64,000 bases of DNA from Azotobacter chroococcum (GCF_004339665.1 NZ_SMMU01000002.1:248001-312000), one strand, 5' to 3'. Positions 10,310 to 20,959 are shown, counted from the stretch's first letter. Notes: a model not told the origin generated them from the sequence alone. Program-made: numbers and translations.

Positions 10310-11605
10310 TCATGCGTTGAACCAGCCCAGCTTGATCACGAACAGCCCGGCGAGGATCAGCAGCGCCGGGTTCAGCTCGTGGCGGCGGCCGGCGAGCAGT
10401 TTTATTGCGCTCCAGGCGATGAAGCCGAAGGCGATGCCGTTGGCGATCGAGTAGGTCAGCGGCATGGCCAGGGCGGTGACCAGCACCGGCGCGGCGGTGG
10501 TCAGGTCGCTCCAGTCGACTTCGGCGAGCGCGGAAACCATCAGCACGGCGACGAACAGCAGCGCCGGCGCGGTGGCGAAGGGCGGAATGCTGGCGGCCAG
10601 CGGGGCGAAGAACAGGCTGAGCAGAAACAGCACGGCGACGGTGCAGGCGGTCAGCCCGGTGCGCCCGCCGGCGCTCACCCCGGCGGCGGACTCGATGTAG
10701 CTGGTGGTGGTCGAGGTCCCGAGCAGCGCGCCGCCCAGGGCCGCGGCGCTGTCGGCGATGAGCGCGCGGCCCATCTTCGGCAGGCGGCCGTCCGGCGCCA
10801 TCAGCCCGGCGCGGCGGGCCACCGCGATCAGGGTGCCGGAGTTGTCGAACACGTCGACGAACAGGAAGGCGAAGACCACGCTGACCAGGCCGATCTCCAG
10901 CGCGCCGGCGATGTCCAGCTGGAGCAGGGTCGGCGCCAGCGACGGCGGCAGCGCCAGCAGCCCGGCGAAGGGCGTGACCCCAAGCCCGACGGCGACGAGG
11001 GTCACGGCGAGGATGCCGAGCAGCACCGCGCCGGGGACTCGCCGCGCTTCCAGGGTGACGATCAAGAGGAAGCCCAGCGCGGCGAGGACTGGCGGGGCCT
11101 CGGTCAGGTCACCGAGGGTCAGCAGGGTCACCGGATGGTCGACGACAATGCCGGCGTTCTGCAGGGCGATCAGCGCGAGGAACAGGCCGATGCCGGCGCC
11201 GATGGCGAGGCGCAGCTCCAGCGGGATGCTGTCGATGATCCACGCGCGGATGCGCAGCACCGAGATCAGCAGGAACAGGCAGGCGGAGAGGAACACCGCG
11301 CCGAGCCCGACCTGCCAGCTGTGGCCCATCTGCAGCACCACGCCGTAGGTGAAGAAGGCGTTGAGGCCCATGCCGGGGGCCAGCGCGATCGGGTAGTTGG
11401 CGATCAGGCCCATCAGCGCCGAGCCGATCGCTGCGGCCAGGGCGGTGGCGACGAACACCGCGCCCCTGTCCATGCCCGTTTCGCTGAGGATGCTCGGGTT
11501 GACGAAGAGGATGTAGGCCATGGTCAGGAAGGTGGTCAGGCCGGCCAGCAGCTCGGTGCGCAGCGTGGTGCCGTGCGCCTCGAGTCGGAACAGCTTCTCC
11601 AGCAT
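10310..11605 (-). CDS. NCS2-family purine permease (AzgA-like)
   Basis: A 431-residue polytopic membrane transporter of the AzgA branch of nucleobase-cation symporters, expected to import adenine, guanine or hypoxanthine by proton symport. Landmarks are the N-terminal [22 protein letters not shown], the [14 protein letters not shown] helix, and the substrate-site [12 protein letters not shown] motif. About 12-14 hydrophobic helices are present. It is monocistronic on the minus strand, and no purine riboswitch is evident in the 111-bp upstream gap. Confidence 0.9.
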   Translation of the reverse strand: MLEKLFRLEAHGTTLRTELLAGLTTFLTMAYILFVNPSILSETGMDRGAVFVATALAAAIGSALMGLIANYPIALAPGMGLNAFFTYGVVLQMGHSWQVGLGAVFLSACLFLLISVLRIRAWIIDSIPLELRLAIGAGIGLFLALIALQNAGIVVDHPVTLLTLGDLTEAPPVLAALGFLLIVTLEARRVPGAVLLGILAVTLVAVGLGVTPFAGLLALPPSLAPTLLQLDIAGALEIGLVSVVFAFLFVDVFDNSGTLIAVARRAGLMAPDGRLPKMGRALIADSAAALGGALLGTSTTTSYIESAAGVSAGGRTGLTACTVAVLFLLSLFFAPLAASIPPFATAPALLFVAVLMVSALAEVDWSDLTTAAPVLVTALAMPLTYSIANGIAFGFIAWSAIKLLAGRRHELNPALLILAGLFVIKLGWFNA

Positions 11606-11716
11606 GCGGATCTCCGTCGGTGCCCTGGTTCGGGAAAAGGCTGGGCAGATCGCGCCGCGCCGCGCAAAAGGGCTGCGGATGATAGCAGCTCGGCGGAGCG
11701 GCGAAAATTTGCCGGG

Positions 11717-13614
11717 CTACGGCGTCCAGGTCAGCGAGAGCATGGCGCTGCGGCCGTCCTGGCGGTACTCGTGCTGGCCGACGCTGGTGTAGAGGGGAGT
11801 GTTCGGTCGGTCGTAGAGCGCCTGCGAGTAGCCCTTGTCCAGCAGGTTGTCGATCTTGGCCTGCCACTTCAGCGCCGGGGTCATCTGCCAGCTGCCGCGC
11901 AGGCCGAGCAGGGCGTAGCCGGGGATCTGGTGGTCGTTGGCGTCGTCGTCGTAGCGGCTGGACACCGCCTGCCAGGAGAGGCCGGCGGAGAAGGCGCCGA
12001 AGCGGCGGTCGAGGTCCAGGCTCAGGTTGCGCCGGGCCCGGAGTGGCAGGGTGTGGCCGCTGTCGCGGTCGCGCGGGTCGACCAGGCTGGCGGCCAGCGC
12101 CGCCTGCCAGCCGAAGAGGTCGCGCGACAGGGCCAGCTCCAGGCCCTGCAGGCGTGCCCGGTCGATGTTCTCCGGACGGGTGAAGAAGCTGTCCGGCCGG
12201 CTGGCAACGACGATCAGGTCGTCGACCTCGGTGCGGTAGGCGGACAGGCTCCAGCGGGTCTGCAGGTGTTCGCCGCGCAGCGCGATCTCGTAGCTCTTCG
12301 AGCGCTCCGACGAGAGGTCGGGATTGCCGCCGTAGAGCGGGGTGCGCGGGTAGTAGAGCAGGCCGAAGCTCGGTGCATGGAAGCCTTCGGCGTAGCTCAG
12401 GGCCAGTTCGGTGGCCGCTGCCACGTCCAGGCTCAGCGCCGCGCTCCAGCTGTCCTCGCTGCCGAAGCGCTGGTTGTCGTCGTGACGCAGGCCGACTTCG
12501 GCGCCGAAACCCTCGCCCCGGTAGCTGTGGCGGACGAAGGCCGCGCGGTTCCAGCGCCGGCTCTCGGCGTACTCGCGATCGCTGTTCAGGCGCTCCTCGT
12601 ACCACTCGGCGCCGAGCAGCAGCTGGCGGCGCTCGTCGAGCCGCAGGGTGTTGAACCAGGTCAGCGAGTCCCGGTAGGTGTTGAAGCTGTAGTTGTTGAC
12701 GGCATTGTGGTCGTCGCGGTTCTCGCTCTTGTTCTCGAAGTGGCCGGCCTCGACGCGGCTGGTCCAGGCATCGGTCGGCCTGGCCTCGAGATGGGCGGCG
12801 AGGCTGCTGACGGCGAAGCGCTCGTAGGGATCGCCGGGCCTGAAGCGGTGGACGTCGTCCAGCTCGCTTTCGCCGCGCTGGTCGAGCAGGTCAGCCCGGC
12901 CTGCAGGCTGTCGGTGAAACGGTGCTCGAGGGTCAGGTCGAGGGCCCGGCGGCGGAAGCCGTCATGGTCGGCGTCGCGCCCGCGGTCGTCGGAGCCGCGG
13001 TCGAAGCCCTGGCTTTCCGCCTGGCTGGCGCCGAGGTCGAAGCGGGTCCGGTCGTCGCCGCCGGACAGGCCCAGCTCGCGCTCGAAGCTGCCGCGGTTGC
13101 CGGCCGCCAGGCGCAGGCGCGGCTGCAGCCCGGACTCGCCGCGGCGGGTGGTGATCCGGATCAGCCCGCCGATGGCATCGGCGCCGTACTGGCTGGCCTG
13201 CGGGCCGCGGATCACCTCGATGCGCTCGATGCGCCCGGGGTCGAGGAATTCCAGGCGGGCCAGGCCGCTGACGGCGGCATTGATGCGCACCCCGTCGACC
13301 AGCACCAGGGTCTGCGTGGGCGTGGCGCCGCGGATGAAGACGCCGCTCAGCGCACCGCGCCCGCCGGCCTGGACCACGGTGACGCCGGGAACCCGGTTCA
13401 GCAGCTCCGGCACGCTCTGCACCTGCAGGCGCTCGATGTCGTCGCGCTCGAACAGCGTGGCGGCGGCGCTCGCCGGTTCGGCGAAATCGGCGGACTTTGG
13501 CGAGGTGACGGCCTGGGTCGGCAGCCGGTAGGCCGGCGGGGCGTCGGCCGGTTCGGCGGCGAGGAGGGGGGCGGGCAGCAGGAGCGCGGCCAGGGCGAGA
13601 CGGGAGCGCGTCAT
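11717..13614 (-). pseudogene. btuB: BtuB-like TonB-dependent receptor, frameshifted
   Basis: An outer-membrane TonB-dependent receptor most like the cobalamin receptor BtuB, split into two frames. The N-terminal part (from 13614) has a signal peptide and the plug domain, with QSVPELLNRVPGV, FIRGATPTQTLVLVDGVRIN and IEVIRGPQASQYGADAIGG. It reads correctly to about 12892, where it drifts into an arginine/threonine-rich frame ending at 12661. Restoring one G at the GG run near 12889-12890 (a GGG expected) recovers LLDQRGESELDDVHRF and the whole barrel through LSLTWTP at 11717. A single-base deletion or a sequencing error explains this equally well. It lies 60 bp downstream of dxs on the same strand, so there is no room for its own cobalamin riboswitch. 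Confidence 0.85.
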
Positions 13615-13674
13615 GGTGCGCCTTCGACGGCGGCGCGCTGGCGGTTTTCCATTCGACGTCCCTGTCTGGTTGGT

Positions 13675-15561
13675 TCAGTCCGGCTGCGCCAGGCGCCGGC
13701 GCACCGCCGCTTCGATGCCGGCGGCGTCGAGGCCGCATTCGGCGAGCATCTCGGCGGGCTTGGCGTGCTCCACGTAGTAGTCCGGCAGGCCCAGGTGGAG
13801 GATCGGCTTGACGATGTTCTCGGCGGCGAGGAATTCCGCCACCGCGCTGCCGGCGCCGCCCATGATGCTGTTCTCCTCGACGGTCACCAGCAGCTCGTGG
13901 CCAGCGGCCAGTTCGCGCACCAGCGCCTCGTCCAGCGGCTTGACGAAGCGCATGTCGGCCACCGTGGCGTCCAGCGTCTCGGCCACCTGCAGTGCCTCGG
14001 CCAGTTGCACGCCGAACACCAGCAGCGCCACCTTGCGGCCCTGCCGGCGCAGCACGCCCCGGCCGATCGGCAGGGGCTCCAGGCCCGGCTCGATGGGTGC
14101 GTTCGGGCCGCTGCCGCGCGGGTAGCGCACCGCCGCCGGGCCCTCGAACAGGTAGCCGGTGGTGAGCATCCGGCGCAGCTCGTTCTCGTCGCTGGGGGTC
14201 ATCACCAGCATGCCGGGGATGCAGCGCAGGTAGGAGAGGTCGAAGCTGCCGGCGTGGGTCGGGCCGTCCTCACCGACCAGGCCGGCGCGGTCGATGGCGA
14301 ACAGCACGTCGAGGTTCTGCACCGCGACGTCGTGGATCAACTGGTCGTAGGCGCGCTGCAGGAAGGTCGAGTAGATCGCCACCACCGGCTTGATGCCGTC
14401 GCAGGCCATGCCGGCGGCGAGGGTCACGGCGTGCTGCTCGGCGATGGCCACGTCGAAGTAGCGCTCCGGGAAGCGCTGGCTGAAGGCGACCAGGTCGGAG
14501 CCTTCCTTCATCGCCGGGGTGATGCCGGCCAGCCGCGGGTCGGCGGCGGCCATGTCGCACAGCCAGCGGCCGAAGACGCTGGAGTATTTCGGCCCCTTGG
14601 GCTTCTTCGGTTCGCTGCCTTCCGGCTCCAGTTTGGTGATCGCGTGGTAGCCGATGGGGTCGGCCTCGGCCGGGGCGAAGCCCTTGCCCTTCTTGGTCAC
14701 CACGTGGAGGAACTGCGGTCCCTTGAGATCGCGCATGTTGCGCAGGGTGGCGAGCAGGATCGGCAGGTCGTGGCCGTCGATCGGGCCGATGTAGTTCCAG
14801 CCGAGCTCCTCGAACAGGGTGCCGGGCACCAGCATGCCCTTGGCGTATTCCTCGGTGCGCCGGGCGATCTCCCAGGCGCCGGGCAGGCGCGAGAGGATGT
14901 TCTTGCTGCCCTCGCGCATGCTGGCGTAGGTGCGGCTGGAGAGGATCTTGGCCAGGTAGTTGGACAGCCCGCCGACGTTGTTGGAGATCGACATGTCGTT
15001 GTCGTTGAGCACCACGAGCATGTCGGCCTGCACGTCCGAGGCGTGGTTGAGGGCCTCGAAGGCCATCCCGGCGGTCAGCGCGCCGTCGCCGATCACGGCG
15101 ATGCACTTGCGCTGCTCGCCCTTCATCCGCGCGGCGATGGCCATGCCCAACGCCGCACCGATGGAGGTGCTGGAGTGGCCGACGCCGAAGGTGTCGTAGG
15201 GGCTTTCCGAGCGGCGCGGAAAGGCGGCGATGCCGTCCTTCTGGCGCAGCGTGAGCATGCGTTCGCGGCGTCCGGTGAGGATCTTGTGGGGGTAGGCCTG
15301 ATGACCGACGTCCCACACCAGACGGTCTTCGGGGGTATTGAAGACGTAGTGCAGGGCGATGGTCAGCTCGATCACGCCGAGCCCGGCACCGAAGTGCCCG
15401 CCGGTCTGTCCGACCGTATAGAGCAGGTCCTGGCGCAGTTCGTTGGCCAGCACTTCCAGCTCCGCCTCGCCGAGCTGGCGCAGCCGGTCGGGCGTCGCGG
15501 CGCGGTCCAGCAGGGGAGTGGCGGGGCGCTCGCGGGGAATCTCGTGGAACGTCTTGGGCAT
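13675..15561 (-). CDS. dxs: 1-deoxy-D-xylulose-5-phosphate synthase
   Basis: A 628-residue thiamine-diphosphate enzyme that condenses pyruvate and glyceraldehyde-3-phosphate, the first step of the MEP isoprenoid pathway. Landmarks are [14 protein letters not shown], the TPP/Mg motif [17 protein letters not shown] and [15 protein letters not shown]. The start [13 protein letters not shown] at 15561 gives the family length; the extension to 15615 lacks similarity. Together with ispA and xseB just upstream it forms the conserved xseB-ispA-dxs cluster, probably an operon, with a 116-bp gap before dxs. Confidence 0.97.
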   Translation of the reverse strand: MPKTFHEIPRERPATPLLDRAATPDRLRQLGEAELEVLANELRQDLLYTVGQTGGHFGAGLGVIELTIALHYVFNTPEDRLVWDVGHQAYPHKILTGRRERMLTLRQKDGIAAFPRRSESPYDTFGVGHSSTSIGAALGMAIAARMKGEQRKCIAVIGDGALTAGMAFEALNHASDVQADMLVVLNDNDMSISNNVGGLSNYLAKILSSRTYASMREGSKNILSRLPGAWEIARRTEEYAKGMLVPGTLFEELGWNYIGPIDGHDLPILLATLRNMRDLKGPQFLHVVTKKGKGFAPAEADPIGYHAITKLEPEGSEPKKPKGPKYSSVFGRWLCDMAAADPRLAGITPAMKEGSDLVAFSQRFPERYFDVAIAEQHAVTLAAGMACDGIKPVVAIYSTFLQRAYDQLIHDVAVQNLDVLFAIDRAGLVGEDGPTHAGSFDLSYLRCIPGMLVMTPSDENELRRMLTTGYLFEGPAAVRYPRGSGPNAPIEPGLEPLPIGRGVLRRQGRKVALLVFGVQLAEALQVAETLDATVADMRFVKPLDEALVRELAAGHELLVTVEENSIMGGAGSAVAEFLAAENIVKPILHLGLPDYYVEHAKPAEMLAECGLDAAGIEAAVRRRLAQPD

Positions 15562-15677
15562 CGGAGGATTGTTACGGGAGGTAAAAAGAGGCGGCATTTT
15601 ACCCGATCGCGGCAACGTCTAGATATTCGTTGGCAGCGCTCGGGCTTCGCCGATGGTCGCAGGGGCTGCGGCGCCGC

Positions 15678-16565
15678 TCAGTGGCGCCGTTCGACGATGT
15701 AGCGGGCCAGCGCGCGCAGGGGCTCGGCGCCGGCGTCGAAGCCTTCGAGGGCGCTCAGGGCCTGGTCGCGCAGGGCCAGGGCATAGGCCTTGGCGGCGTC
15801 GAGGCCGAGCAGCGCGGGGTAGGTGGGCTTGTCGCGGGCGATGTCGGCGCCCTGGCGCTTGCCGAGGGTCGCGGTGTCGCTTTCCACGTCGAGGATGTCG
15901 TCCTGCACCTGGAAGGCCAGGCCGATGGCCCGCGCATAGTCGGCGAGCGCGGCCAGGCTGGCTTCGTCGGCCCGGCCGCTGGCCAGGGCGCCGAGGCGCA
16001 CGCTGGCCTCGATCAGCGCGCCGGTCTTGTGCCGGTGCATGGTTTCCAGGACGCCCTGGTCGAGCGCCCGGCCGACCGCCTCGAGGTCGATGGCCTGGCC
16101 GCCGACCATGCCGGCGGGGCCGGCGGCCCGGGCCAGGGTGCGCGACATCTCCAGGCGCAGCCCGGCTTCCTCGGGGTTGCGCCGGGGATCGGCGAGCACC
16201 TCGAAGGCCAGCGCCTGCAGGCCGTCGCCGGCGAGGATCGCGCAGGCCTCGTCGAAGGCCCTGTGGGTGGTCGGCTGGCCGCGGCGCAGGTCGTCGTCGT
16301 CCATCGCCGGCAGGTCGTCGTGGACCAGCGAGTAGGCGTGGATCAGCTCCACCGCGCAGGCGGCGCCCTCGGCCCGCTCCGGCATGCCGCCGAGCGCCTC
16401 GCAGGCGGCGTAGACGAGGAGCGGGCGGACCCGCTTGCCGCCGTTGACGACGCTGTAGCGCATCGCCTGGTAGAGCCGCGCCAGCTCGTCGCGCGGGGCT
16501 TGCAGGAGGCTTTCCAGGGCGGCGTCGACGCGGGCCTGGCATTGCTTCTGATAGGTCGCGATCAT
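15678..16565 (-). CDS. ispA: Farnesyl/geranyl diphosphate synthase
   Basis: A 295-residue trans-prenyltransferase using IPP and DMAPP to make geranyl and farnesyl diphosphate. The first aspartate-rich motif is [14 protein letters not shown] and the second is DDILD; the GGKRVRPLL substrate-binding segment is near residue 43. The start ATG overlaps the xseB stop (ATGA). It sits with dxs in the isoprenoid cluster. Confidence 0.96.
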   Translation of the reverse strand: MIATYQKQCQARVDAALESLLQAPRDELARLYQAMRYSVVNGGKRVRPLLVYAACEALGGMPERAEGAACAVELIHAYSLVHDDLPAMDDDDLRRGQPTTHRAFDEACAILAGDGLQALAFEVLADPRRNPEEAGLRLEMSRTLARAAGPAGMVGGQAIDLEAVGRALDQGVLETMHRHKTGALIEASVRLGALASGRADEASLAALADYARAIGLAFQVQDDILDVESDTATLGKRQGADIARDKPTYPALLGLDAAKAYALALRDQALSALEGFDAGAEPLRALARYIVERRH

Positions 16566-16804
16566 GTTTGGCTGTCCGCGTCGAAGGGGGCCTGTTCGAG
16601 GGTGCCGCCGCGCTCCAGGAGGATCTGCACCTTCTGCTCGGCCTGGCCCAGCGCCGCCTGGCAGTCGCGGGTCAGACGGATGCCCTGCTCGAAGCAGGCC
16701 AGGGAGTCCTCCAGCGACAGCTCGCCGCCCTCCAGGCGCTCGACCAGTTGCTGCAGTTCGGCGAGGGATTTTTCGAAATCGACGGCGGCTTTCTTGCGGG
16801 CCAT
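16562..16804 (-). CDS. xseB: Exodeoxyribonuclease VII small subunit
   Basis: An 80-residue XseB with the family core [32 protein letters not shown]; it pairs with XseA (not in this window) to form exonuclease VII. The start [10 protein letters not shown] at 16804 was chosen on family length. It overlaps ispA by 4 bp and is the first gene of xseB-ispA-dxs. Confidence 0.95.
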   Translation of the reverse strand: MARKKAAVDFEKSLAELQQLVERLEGGELSLEDSLACFEQGIRLTRDCQAALGQAEQKVQILLERGGTLEQAPFDADSQT

Positions 16805-16879
16805 GGGCGGGAACCTGTGTCGGCGGCACTTCTGAAAAAACGCGGCGACACTAGCAGAGCCGGGGCGGGGCGGCAAACG

Positions 16880-19264
16880 CTAACGCCGGCGGCCGGGCGC
16901 CTCGCGGGGCCAGTCGCGCTCGATGTCGGCCGGCGGCTGCGGGCGGCAGTAGTGATAGCCCTGCAGGCTGGGACAGCCGTTGAAGCGCAGGAAGGCGGCC
17001 TGGCGCTCGTTGCTGACCCCTTCGGCCACCACGTGCAGGCCGAGGTGCCTGGCCATGGTCAGGATGCCGCGCACCAGGGCCACCGAGTGCTCGCTGTCCG
17101 GCAGGCCGGCGACGAACTGGCGGTCGATCTTAATGCCGTCGAAGGGGAACTGCTGCAGGTAGGTGAGCGAGGCGTAGCCGGTACCGAAGTCGTCGAGCAG
17201 CAGCGGCAGGCCGGCAGCCTTGAGGCTGGCCAGGGTCCGCTGGACCTCCTCGCCGGCATCGAGCAGGGCGCTTTCGGTGATCTCCAGTTCGAGCAGCTCG
17301 GGCGGGGTCTGTTCCTCGGCGAGGATGGCCAGCAGGGTGCCGGCCAGGTCGGACTGGCGGAAGTCCAGCGGCGACAGGTTGACCGCGATGCGCAGCGCGT
17401 GGCCCTGCTCGGCCCAGCGGCGGGCCTGGCGGCAGGCCTCGCGGAACACCCAGCGGGTGGCCTCGATGATCATCCCGCTGTCCTCCAGCACCGGGATGAA
17501 TTCGCCCGGCAGCACCAGCCCGCGGCTCGGCGACTGCCAGCGCAGCAGGGCCTCCATGACCTGCGGGCGGCCCTGGTCGTCGACCTGGGCCTGGTAGTGG
17601 AGGACGAATTCCTGCCGGTCGAGGGCGCGGCGCAGTTCCTGTTCCAGCTGCAGGCGGCGCTCGGCGGCCTCGCCGAGCGGGCGGCTGTAGACGGCCAGGC
17701 GGTTGCGCCCGGCATCCTTGGCGGCGTAGAGGGCCAGGTCGGCCTGCTTGAGCAGTTCGGTGGCGTCGCCCTGGCCGGCGCAGCCGGTGATGCCGATGCT
17801 GGGCGTGACGAAGCATTCATACTGGCCGAGCTGCAGGGGCGCCTTGAAGTCGCGCAGCAGGGTTTCGGCCAGCTCGCGGGCCTCTTGTGCCGTGCGCCCC
17901 TCGAGGAGCAGGAGAAACTCGTCGCCGCCTGAGCGCGCCACCAGGGCCTGCTCGGGAACCAGCCGGATCAGGCGCCGGGCGATCTCCGCCAGCAGGCGGT
18001 CGCCGACCTCGTGGCCGAGGGTGTCGTTGATCCGCTTGAAGTGGTCGATGTCGAGAAACAGCAGGCTCAGCGGGGTGTGGGCGGCCAGCAGCTGCTCCAG
18101 GCGCTGGACCAGGCAATGGCGGTTCGCCAGGTGGGTCAGCGGGTCGAAATGGGCGAGAAAGCGCAGGCGCTGCTCGGCCTGCAGGCGTTCGCTGATGTCG
18201 CGCAGCAGGAGCAGGTAGCGCTGGCGGCCGTCACGCATGAAGGGCGTCCAGGTGACCTCCAGCGGCAGTTCCCGGCCCTGGCGCAGGCCGGCCAGCTCCA
18301 CCGGGCTATTGGCCGGCGTGCGCAGCAGACGCTTGAGCGAGTCGCCGGTCAGCAGGCGGTCGCGCGGGCGCCTGCCCGGCAAGTCCTCCGGCGCGCAGCC
18401 GAACAGCGCCGCCGCCGCCGGATTGGCCTGCTCCACCCGCAGCCCGCCGCTCACCACCAGCATGCCAGCCGGCGAGCTGTCGAACAGCTCGCGCATCAGC
18501 TGCTCGCTGTCCTGCAGAGCCTGCTGGCGCTCGTGCAGCTGGCCCATCATCTGGCTGAAGGTCTCGGCCAGCTGGCCGATCTCGTCGTGGCCGTCGACCG
18601 CGGCCGGCTGCGGCTGCTGGTCGGCGGCGAAACGCCGGGCGGCGCGGTCGATGCGCGCCAGGCGCCGGGTGATCAGGCGGTGGTAGAGGCGGTTGAGGGC
18701 CAGCCCGAGCAGCAGCAGCACGAGGATCTGGCCGAGGTAGAGCCAGGCTTCGAGGCGGGTCTGGCTGAGCAGCGGGCTGAAGTCCAGATCGACCAGCAGC
18801 GCCTCGCCACTCTCGCCATTGCGCTGGCTGATCTGGTCGAGCGGGAGGATGGCCAGATAGCGCTGGCTGGCGTGCTCCAGCCAGGCGGGATGCCCGCTGG
18901 CCAGCTGTGCCTGCACCCGCTCGGCAGCGATGCCGAGCTGCCAGGGGGCGAGGCCCAGGCGGGTGGCCGCCAGCACCCGCAGTTGCGGGTCGGCCACCAT
19001 GGCCCAGCGGACGCCCCGCAGGCTGGCGAAGTCGGCCAGTGCGGTTTCCAGCTCCGCCTGGCGGCCGTGGCGCAGGTGGTTGCTCAGGGTGCTCTGCAGC
19101 AGCACGAGCAGCTGGTTGGTGTGGCTGCGCCAAGCATGCAGCTCCTTGTCGATGCTGCGCGGCAGGTAAAGCGTGGTCAGCAGCAGGGTGAAGAGCAGGG
19201 CGAAGAGGCCGAGCAGCAGCGGCAGGGATTTGCGCAGAGACAGTTGGGCAAGTTGGGTCAGCAT
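16880..19264 (-). CDS. Membrane GGDEF-EAL protein with HAMP and PAS domains
   Basis: A 794-residue cyclic-di-GMP turnover protein. The order is TM helix (12-34), periplasmic sensor region, TM helix (about 175-195), HAMP, PAS (about 260-380), GGDEF (about 390-545) and EAL (560-785). The GGDEF site is intact (ARSGGDEF near 445) but lacks the RxxD inhibitory I-site. The EAL site is intact: EALLRW near 570, AVNLSP, LEITES, DDFGTGYASL, IKIDRQF, VVAEGV and SLQGY. Both synthesis and hydrolysis are possible. Its start overlaps the stop of the upstream lipoprotein gene (ATGCTGA), so the two are translationally coupled and probably form one signalling unit. Confidence 0.93.
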   Translation of the reverse strand: MLTQLAQLSLRKSLPLLLGLFALLFTLLLTTLYLPRSIDKELHAWRSHTNQLLVLLQSTLSNHLRHGRQAELETALADFASLRGVRWAMVADPQLRVLAATRLGLAPWQLGIAAERVQAQLASGHPAWLEHASQRYLAILPLDQISQRNGESGEALLVDLDFSPLLSQTRLEAWLYLGQILVLLLLGLALNRLYHRLITRRLARIDRAARRFAADQQPQPAAVDGHDEIGQLAETFSQMMGQLHERQQALQDSEQLMRELFDSSPAGMLVVSGGLRVEQANPAAAALFGCAPEDLPGRRPRDRLLTGDSLKRLLRTPANSPVELAGLRQGRELPLEVTWTPFMRDGRQRYLLLLRDISERLQAEQRLRFLAHFDPLTHLANRHCLVQRLEQLLAAHTPLSLLFLDIDHFKRINDTLGHEVGDRLLAEIARRLIRLVPEQALVARSGGDEFLLLLEGRTAQEARELAETLLRDFKAPLQLGQYECFVTPSIGITGCAGQGDATELLKQADLALYAAKDAGRNRLAVYSRPLGEAAERRLQLEQELRRALDRQEFVLHYQAQVDDQGRPQVMEALLRWQSPSRGLVLPGEFIPVLEDSGMIIEATRWVFREACRQARRWAEQGHALRIAVNLSPLDFRQSDLAGTLLAILAEEQTPPELLELEITESALLDAGEEVQRTLASLKAAGLPLLLDDFGTGYASLTYLQQFPFDGIKIDRQFVAGLPDSEHSVALVRGILTMARHLGLHVVAEGVSNERQAAFLRFNGCPSLQGYHYCRPQPPADIERDWPREAPGRRR

Positions 19265-20187
19265 CCGTAGGCCCCGCAGCTGGCGAGCAGTTCCCGTGGC
19301 CTGGCCGGGCGGGACAGTAACCGGTGTTCGACCATGTAGCGGTTGAGTCGTTCGATGCTGCGCAGCAGGCGGCCGTCCGCCAGCATCTGCCGGTTGAGGG
19401 CGGGATCGCCCGCCAGCAGCCCGGCGAGGCTGTCCTGCCGGGTCTGCGTGCCCAGCCCCAGACGCTGCGCAAGCGCCGGGCCGGCGCAGTCGGGGGACGC
19501 CTGCCAGAGGTGCAGGGCTTCGTACCACAGCGACTTCAGGCGCCTGCGCTGTCCGGCCGCGACGCGCCGGCGGTCGACCACCAGCACGTCGATGATTTCG
19601 CCGGGCAGTTCGCGGCTGTCGAAGATGCGCCGGGCGCCGAGCGCCTCCAGGGTCGGTCCCTGGGAGGCGAAACTGACCAGCGCATCGACGCGACCCGCGC
19701 CCAGGGCGGCGGCCTGTTCGTGGATCGGCAGGCTGACGACGCTCAGCTCGTCGGGCCGCAGGCCGGTCCGGTCGAGGATGCGCGACAGGAAGAAGGCCCC
19801 GAGGGCGCTGCTTTCCACGCCGACGCGCCGCCCCCTGAGGTCGGCGGGCGCAAGGATCGGCGGCCGGGCATAGAGCACATCGGCGCCGGCCGAAAGGTCG
19901 GTGACCAGCAGTATCTCCAGGTCCAGACCGCTGCTCTGCAGCGTCAGGGCTTCGTCCAGGGTGAGCAGGGCGGCATCCAGCAGGCCGTTGCGGAAGCCGC
20001 GCAGCACGCCGCTGGCGTTGGGGTATTCGACCAGCCGCAGGCCGGCCGGCTCCAGCCATTGCAACTCGTCGGCCAGATACAGCGGGGCATAGCCGGGCCA
20101 GCGATTGCCGCCGATGCGGATCGTGTCCGGTTCCATCTTGCAGGCCAGCAGGGCCAGGGGAATCAGCGCCAGCAGGAGGATGCGCAT
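19258..20187 (-). CDS. NMT1/THI5-like periplasmic substrate-binding lipoprotein
   Basis: A 309-residue lipoprotein with lipobox LALLAC near residue 16 and an ABC-transporter-type solute-binding fold of the NMT1/SsuA class: IRIGGNRWPGYAPLYLADE, then GLLDAALLTLDEAL and DLRGRRVGVESSALGAF. No permease or ATPase lies nearby. It overlaps the GGDEF-EAL gene by 7 bp, so it is better read as a periplasmic ligand sensor feeding that protein than as a transporter component. The ligand is unknown; sulfonate- or thiamine-precursor-like molecules are family precedents only. Confidence 0.85.
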   Translation of the reverse strand: MRILLLALIPLALLACKMEPDTIRIGGNRWPGYAPLYLADELQWLEPAGLRLVEYPNASGVLRGFRNGLLDAALLTLDEALTLQSSGLDLEILLVTDLSAGADVLYARPPILAPADLRGRRVGVESSALGAFFLSRILDRTGLRPDELSVVSLPIHEQAAALGAGRVDALVSFASQGPTLEALGARRIFDSRELPGEIIDVLVVDRRRVAAGQRRRLKSLWYEALHLWQASPDCAGPALAQRLGLGTQTRQDSLAGLLAGDPALNRQMLADGRLLRSIERLNRYMVEHRLLSRPARPRELLASCGAYGC

Positions 20188-20336
20188 CCTGTCACTCCAA
20201 CCAGGGAAGCGACACGTTAGCGAAAGTGCATGGCTGCGTGAATCGAGGCACTTCAAAAAGTTGCCTCGCATCAAGAAACGGCCGGCAATAAGGGGAAAGG
20301 GCTGCTGGAATTCGCACGGCTCGCGATGCTGAAAAT

Positions 20337-20366
20337 AAAAAAGCCGGCTTGTGGCCGGCGTTTTTT
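20337..20366. other. Putative attL core, a duplicated ppa-terminator hairpin
   Basis: A run of six A, a GCCGGC-TTGTG-GCCGGC hairpin and seven T. Its first 23 bases are identical and in the same orientation to 35072-35094, where the hairpin serves as the ppa terminator. This is the likely target-site duplication, and also works as a terminator in both directions. Confidence 0.5.
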
Positions 20367-20413
20367 TCGCTGTAGGCCGCGCAGTTTCTTGACTTTGAGG
20401 CCGATACTCGATT

Positions 20414-20461
20414 TGTTCCCCCATTTGTTCCCCCACTTTGGCGACGCGTGAAGTGTTCCCC
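20414..20461. repeat. Left arm GTTCCCC repeats
   Basis: Three GTTCCCC heptamers start at 20415, 20427 and 20455. The first 26 bases (20414-20439) are perfectly repeated at 34941-34966 beside the integrase. They are probable integrase or accessory-factor arm sites; alternatively they are the att core itself. Confidence 0.55.
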
Positions 20462-20670
20462 CATCCGCCGGCCTCAATGATCGCCACCAGGGTGACGCAC
20501 TGCTGGCGCTGGTGATCGTCGTCACTCCATCGCCCATGGTGATCTCCACCGGTGTTCCGCCGCTGGTGGTCTGGTGGTCTGGTGGTTATGCGGTGATCGG
20601 CACCAGGGGGCGGCGACTCCACGCTACCTTCTGGCTGGCGCTGGTGGTAACTGGTTATTCATACAGTAGC

Positions 20671-20714
20671 CGGCAGATTTCGCCGGTAGCTCTCCAGCGA
20701 CCACAGCAGGGCGA
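20671..20714. repeat. 44-bp dispersed repeat, copy 1
   Basis: Begins CGGCAGATTTCGCCG and matches 24240-24283 at about 90 percent in the same orientation. No function is apparent. Confidence 0.55.
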
Positions 20715-20743
20715 CAGCGGGCGGCGCAATCGATCGCCAGCAG

Positions 20744-20959
20744 TCACAGTCCCAGCTCTTGCGCGATGCTCTCCGGTGACTGCCCGCGGCGCAGGGCGCG
20801 CTGGGCGTCCCTCACCAACTGCGCGGCGGCCTGCTCCTCGAAACGGCGGGCCATGGCTTCGGCCTTGCGTGCGATGGCGGCGGCCAGGTCGCGGGGGAAT
20901 GGTGCTGGCTTGCGCTGGCGGTCGTAGTCGTCCAGGTAGTCCCGCTGAATGGCGGTCAT
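20744..20959 (-). CDS. Small charged hypothetical protein
   Basis: A 71-residue highly charged protein, MTAIQRDYLDDYDRQRK at the start and SPESIAQELGL at the end, predicted mostly helical. The C-terminus with RRGQSPESIAQELGL resembles a short helix-turn-helix or degron-like tail, but no family is recognised. A GAGG lies 8 bases before the start. It is the leftmost plausible gene of the integrated element, and composition rather than homology supports it. Confidence 0.5.
   Translation of the reverse strand: MTAIQRDYLDDYDRQRKPAPFPRDLAAAIARKAEAMARRFEEQAAAQLVRDAQRALRRGQSPESIAQELGL

Larger units (their letters stand above)
20188..20743. other. Left junction of the integrated element
   Basis: This region has no credible gene. 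It holds the upstream region of the lipoprotein gene, the terminator-like attL core (20337-20359), three GTTCCCC heptamers (20415-20461), and the first copy of a 44-bp dispersed repeat at 20671-20714. Confidence 0.55.

Noticed and set aside
13615-13674. Cobalamin riboswitch for the btuB-like gene
   Set aside because: Only 60 bp separate it from dxs, too short for a cobalamin riboswitch, and no B12-box-like sequence was noticed.
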